Origin: Dehalococcoidia bacterium
GTDB taxonomy: Bacteria; Chloroflexota; Dehalococcoidia; E44-bin15
Length of the DNA: 13,596 nt
Assembly (NCBI GenBank): GCA_004377275.1
Contig: SOIC01000200.1
Span: 1-13,596, forward strand
Direction: 5' to 3'
Position numbers and translations under genes: made by a program. Below are positions 12,740-13,596 of the stretch, one piece after another (the stretch's first letter is position 1; the number at the start of each line of letters is the position of its first letter). The notes beneath the pieces were generated by a model. That model saw only the letters and a list, made by a program, of their open reading frames with translations. It was not told the DNA's origin and made no database searches.

Positions 12740-13596
12740 ACCCATTACTTTGCCAGTCTTGGTATCGACATCTACCTTTCTAAAGGCCGGATCGGAACTG
12801 GTTCCTGGCATCAGGCTGATTGTACCGGCGCAGGGACACAAGAACTTTGAGCCGGAGTAGATTAACACATCGCGAATGGGCAGGGTCCACCCTTTGGGGA
12901 CCCCTTTCACCGCTGGATCATGGGTGAGGCTCAGGTGTGTCTTCACCATCATGGTGGCGTAATCATCATATTTGGGATCCTCCAACATCTTAGCCTTGGC
13001 CTCGGCATCCGGTGTCCAGCTCACGCCGTCAGCCCCGTAGACCACCTTGGCGATCTTCTCTACCCGCTCCCGCAGTTTCGTCTCCAGGGGATAGAGAAAC
13101 TTGAATTCACTCTGCGTTTTGCAGGCTTCCATCACGGTATCGGCCAGCTCCAGGGCGCCATCGCCACCATCGGCCCAATGGGTAGATAGGGCGCAGCGTG
13201 CCCCAGATTCCTCAGCTGCCTTTCTGACCATGGCGATCTCAGCCTTGCTGTCGGTGTGGAAGGAATTGATGCATACCACCGGGTTGATGCCGGATGCTCT
13301 GATGACATTGATGTGGTGCACCATGTTGGGAAGGCCCTTTTCCACGAGCCCCAGATCCTCTTTAGTATAGGAATCAGGCAGTGCAATGCCTGCCACCACC
13401 TTGGGTCCGCCGCCGTGCATCTTGAGGGCGCGGATGGTGGTAGTGAGCACTGAGACGTGTGGCTTGAGCCCACTCAGGCGGCACTTGACATTCCAGAACT
13501 TCTCAAAGCCGATGTCTGCAGCGAAGCCGCTCTCGGTTACATGGTAGTCAAACATCTTCAGACCAATGCGATCGCCGATGATGGAGGACTGACCTA
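12731..13596 (-). CDS. fhs: Formate--tetrahydrofolate ligase, C-terminal part (5' end outside window)
   Basis: The frame stays open past the ATG at 13555 to the window edge, and the extra residues (GQSSIIGDRIGLK) match the family, so this is a partial gene with about 288 of some 550-600 residues visible. The enzyme joins formate to tetrahydrofolate with ATP, giving 10-formyl-THF in the methyl branch of the Wood-Ljungdahl pathway and for purine synthesis. Typical segments are VTESGFAADIGFEKFWNVKCR, LKMHGG, VVAGIALP, GLPNMVHHINVIR, INSFHTDSKAEI, ALSTHWADGG and KIAKVVYGADGV. The N-terminal ATP-binding P-loop region is outside the window. The C-terminus is odd: KFLCPCAGTISLMPGTSSDP stands where the usual form reads like a GDIMxMPGLP segment. 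A strong terminator follows, and the palindrome at 12726-12739 overlaps the stop. Confidence 0.93.
   Translation of the reverse strand, partial: GQSSIIGDRIGLKMFDYHVTESGFAADIGFEKFWNVKCRLSGLKPHVSVLTTTIRALKMHGGGPKVVAGIALPDSYTKEDLGLVEKGLPNMVHHINVIRASGINPVVCINSFHTDSKAEIAMVRKAAEESGARCALSTHWADGGDGALELADTVMEACKTQSEFKFLYPLETKLRERVEKIAKVVYGADGVSWTPDAEAKAKMLEDPKYDDYATMMVKTHLSLTHDPAVKGVPKGWTLPIRDVLIYSGSKFLCPCAGTISLMPGTSSDPAFRKVDVDTKTGKVMGLF

Overview
The window reads as ordinary, gene-dense chromosome of a strictly anaerobic bacterium. It carries a tungsten/molybdenum aldehyde oxidoreductase with a 16-Cys ferredoxin, FdhD and MOSC proteins for pterin-cofactor enzymes, a cysteine-less Crp-family regulator, a low-potential-type ferredoxin protein and formate-tetrahydrofolate ligase. 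No oxygen-respiration gene is visible. Gene content and the GC-rich palindromes in one intergenic region resemble anaerobic Chloroflexota (Dehalococcoidia-like), but that assignment is an inference from style and no marker gene here proves it.

Layout. (a) 3-662 is the 3' part of a flavodoxin-like/SCP2 fusion gene that starts before the window. (b) 663-1181 is non-coding, with several GC-rich palindromes and a good promoter at 1090-1118. (c) 1197-3556 is a translationally coupled ferredoxin-AOR pair. (d) 3775-7831 is a compact five-gene run: mnmA, a MOSC-domain protein, fdhD, nadA, larE. (e) 7950-10055 holds a Crp-family regulator, a hairpin, an operator-like inverted repeat, a Cys-rich zinc-ribbon protein of unknown function and a ferredoxin-domain protein with an internal tandem repeat. 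(f) On the minus strand, 11262-10068 is ccdA followed by a TlpA-like lipoprotein. (g) 12570-11479 (minus) is queA. (h) 13596-12731 (minus) is the 3' part of fhs, ending in a strong intrinsic terminator.

How the genes fit together. AOR and its ferredoxin would exchange electrons between aldehydes/acids and the ferredoxin pool. FdhD and MOSC proteins serve sulfuration of Mo/W-pterin enzymes such as formate dehydrogenase. Fhs consumes formate as the entry to the tetrahydrofolate branch of C1 metabolism. MnmA, FdhD, LarE and probably MOSC all handle activated sulfur, and NadA needs a [4Fe-4S] cluster, so region (d) looks like a sulfur-handling cofactor operon. CcdA plus TlpA form a minimal system delivering reductant to extracytoplasmic thiols.

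Notable signals. The MOSC gene has no ATG, GTG or TTG start although its conserved N-terminus is intact. Three genes (mnmA, the crp-family gene, queA) have a -10 element 6-7 bases before the ATG and no Shine-Dalgarno, suggesting leaderless mRNAs, while neighbours have good ribosome sites. The ferredoxin protein at 9288 lacks one cluster cysteine and carries a 17-residue CGCP tandem repeat. I saw no CRISPR array, tRNA, rRNA, transposase or phage gene.
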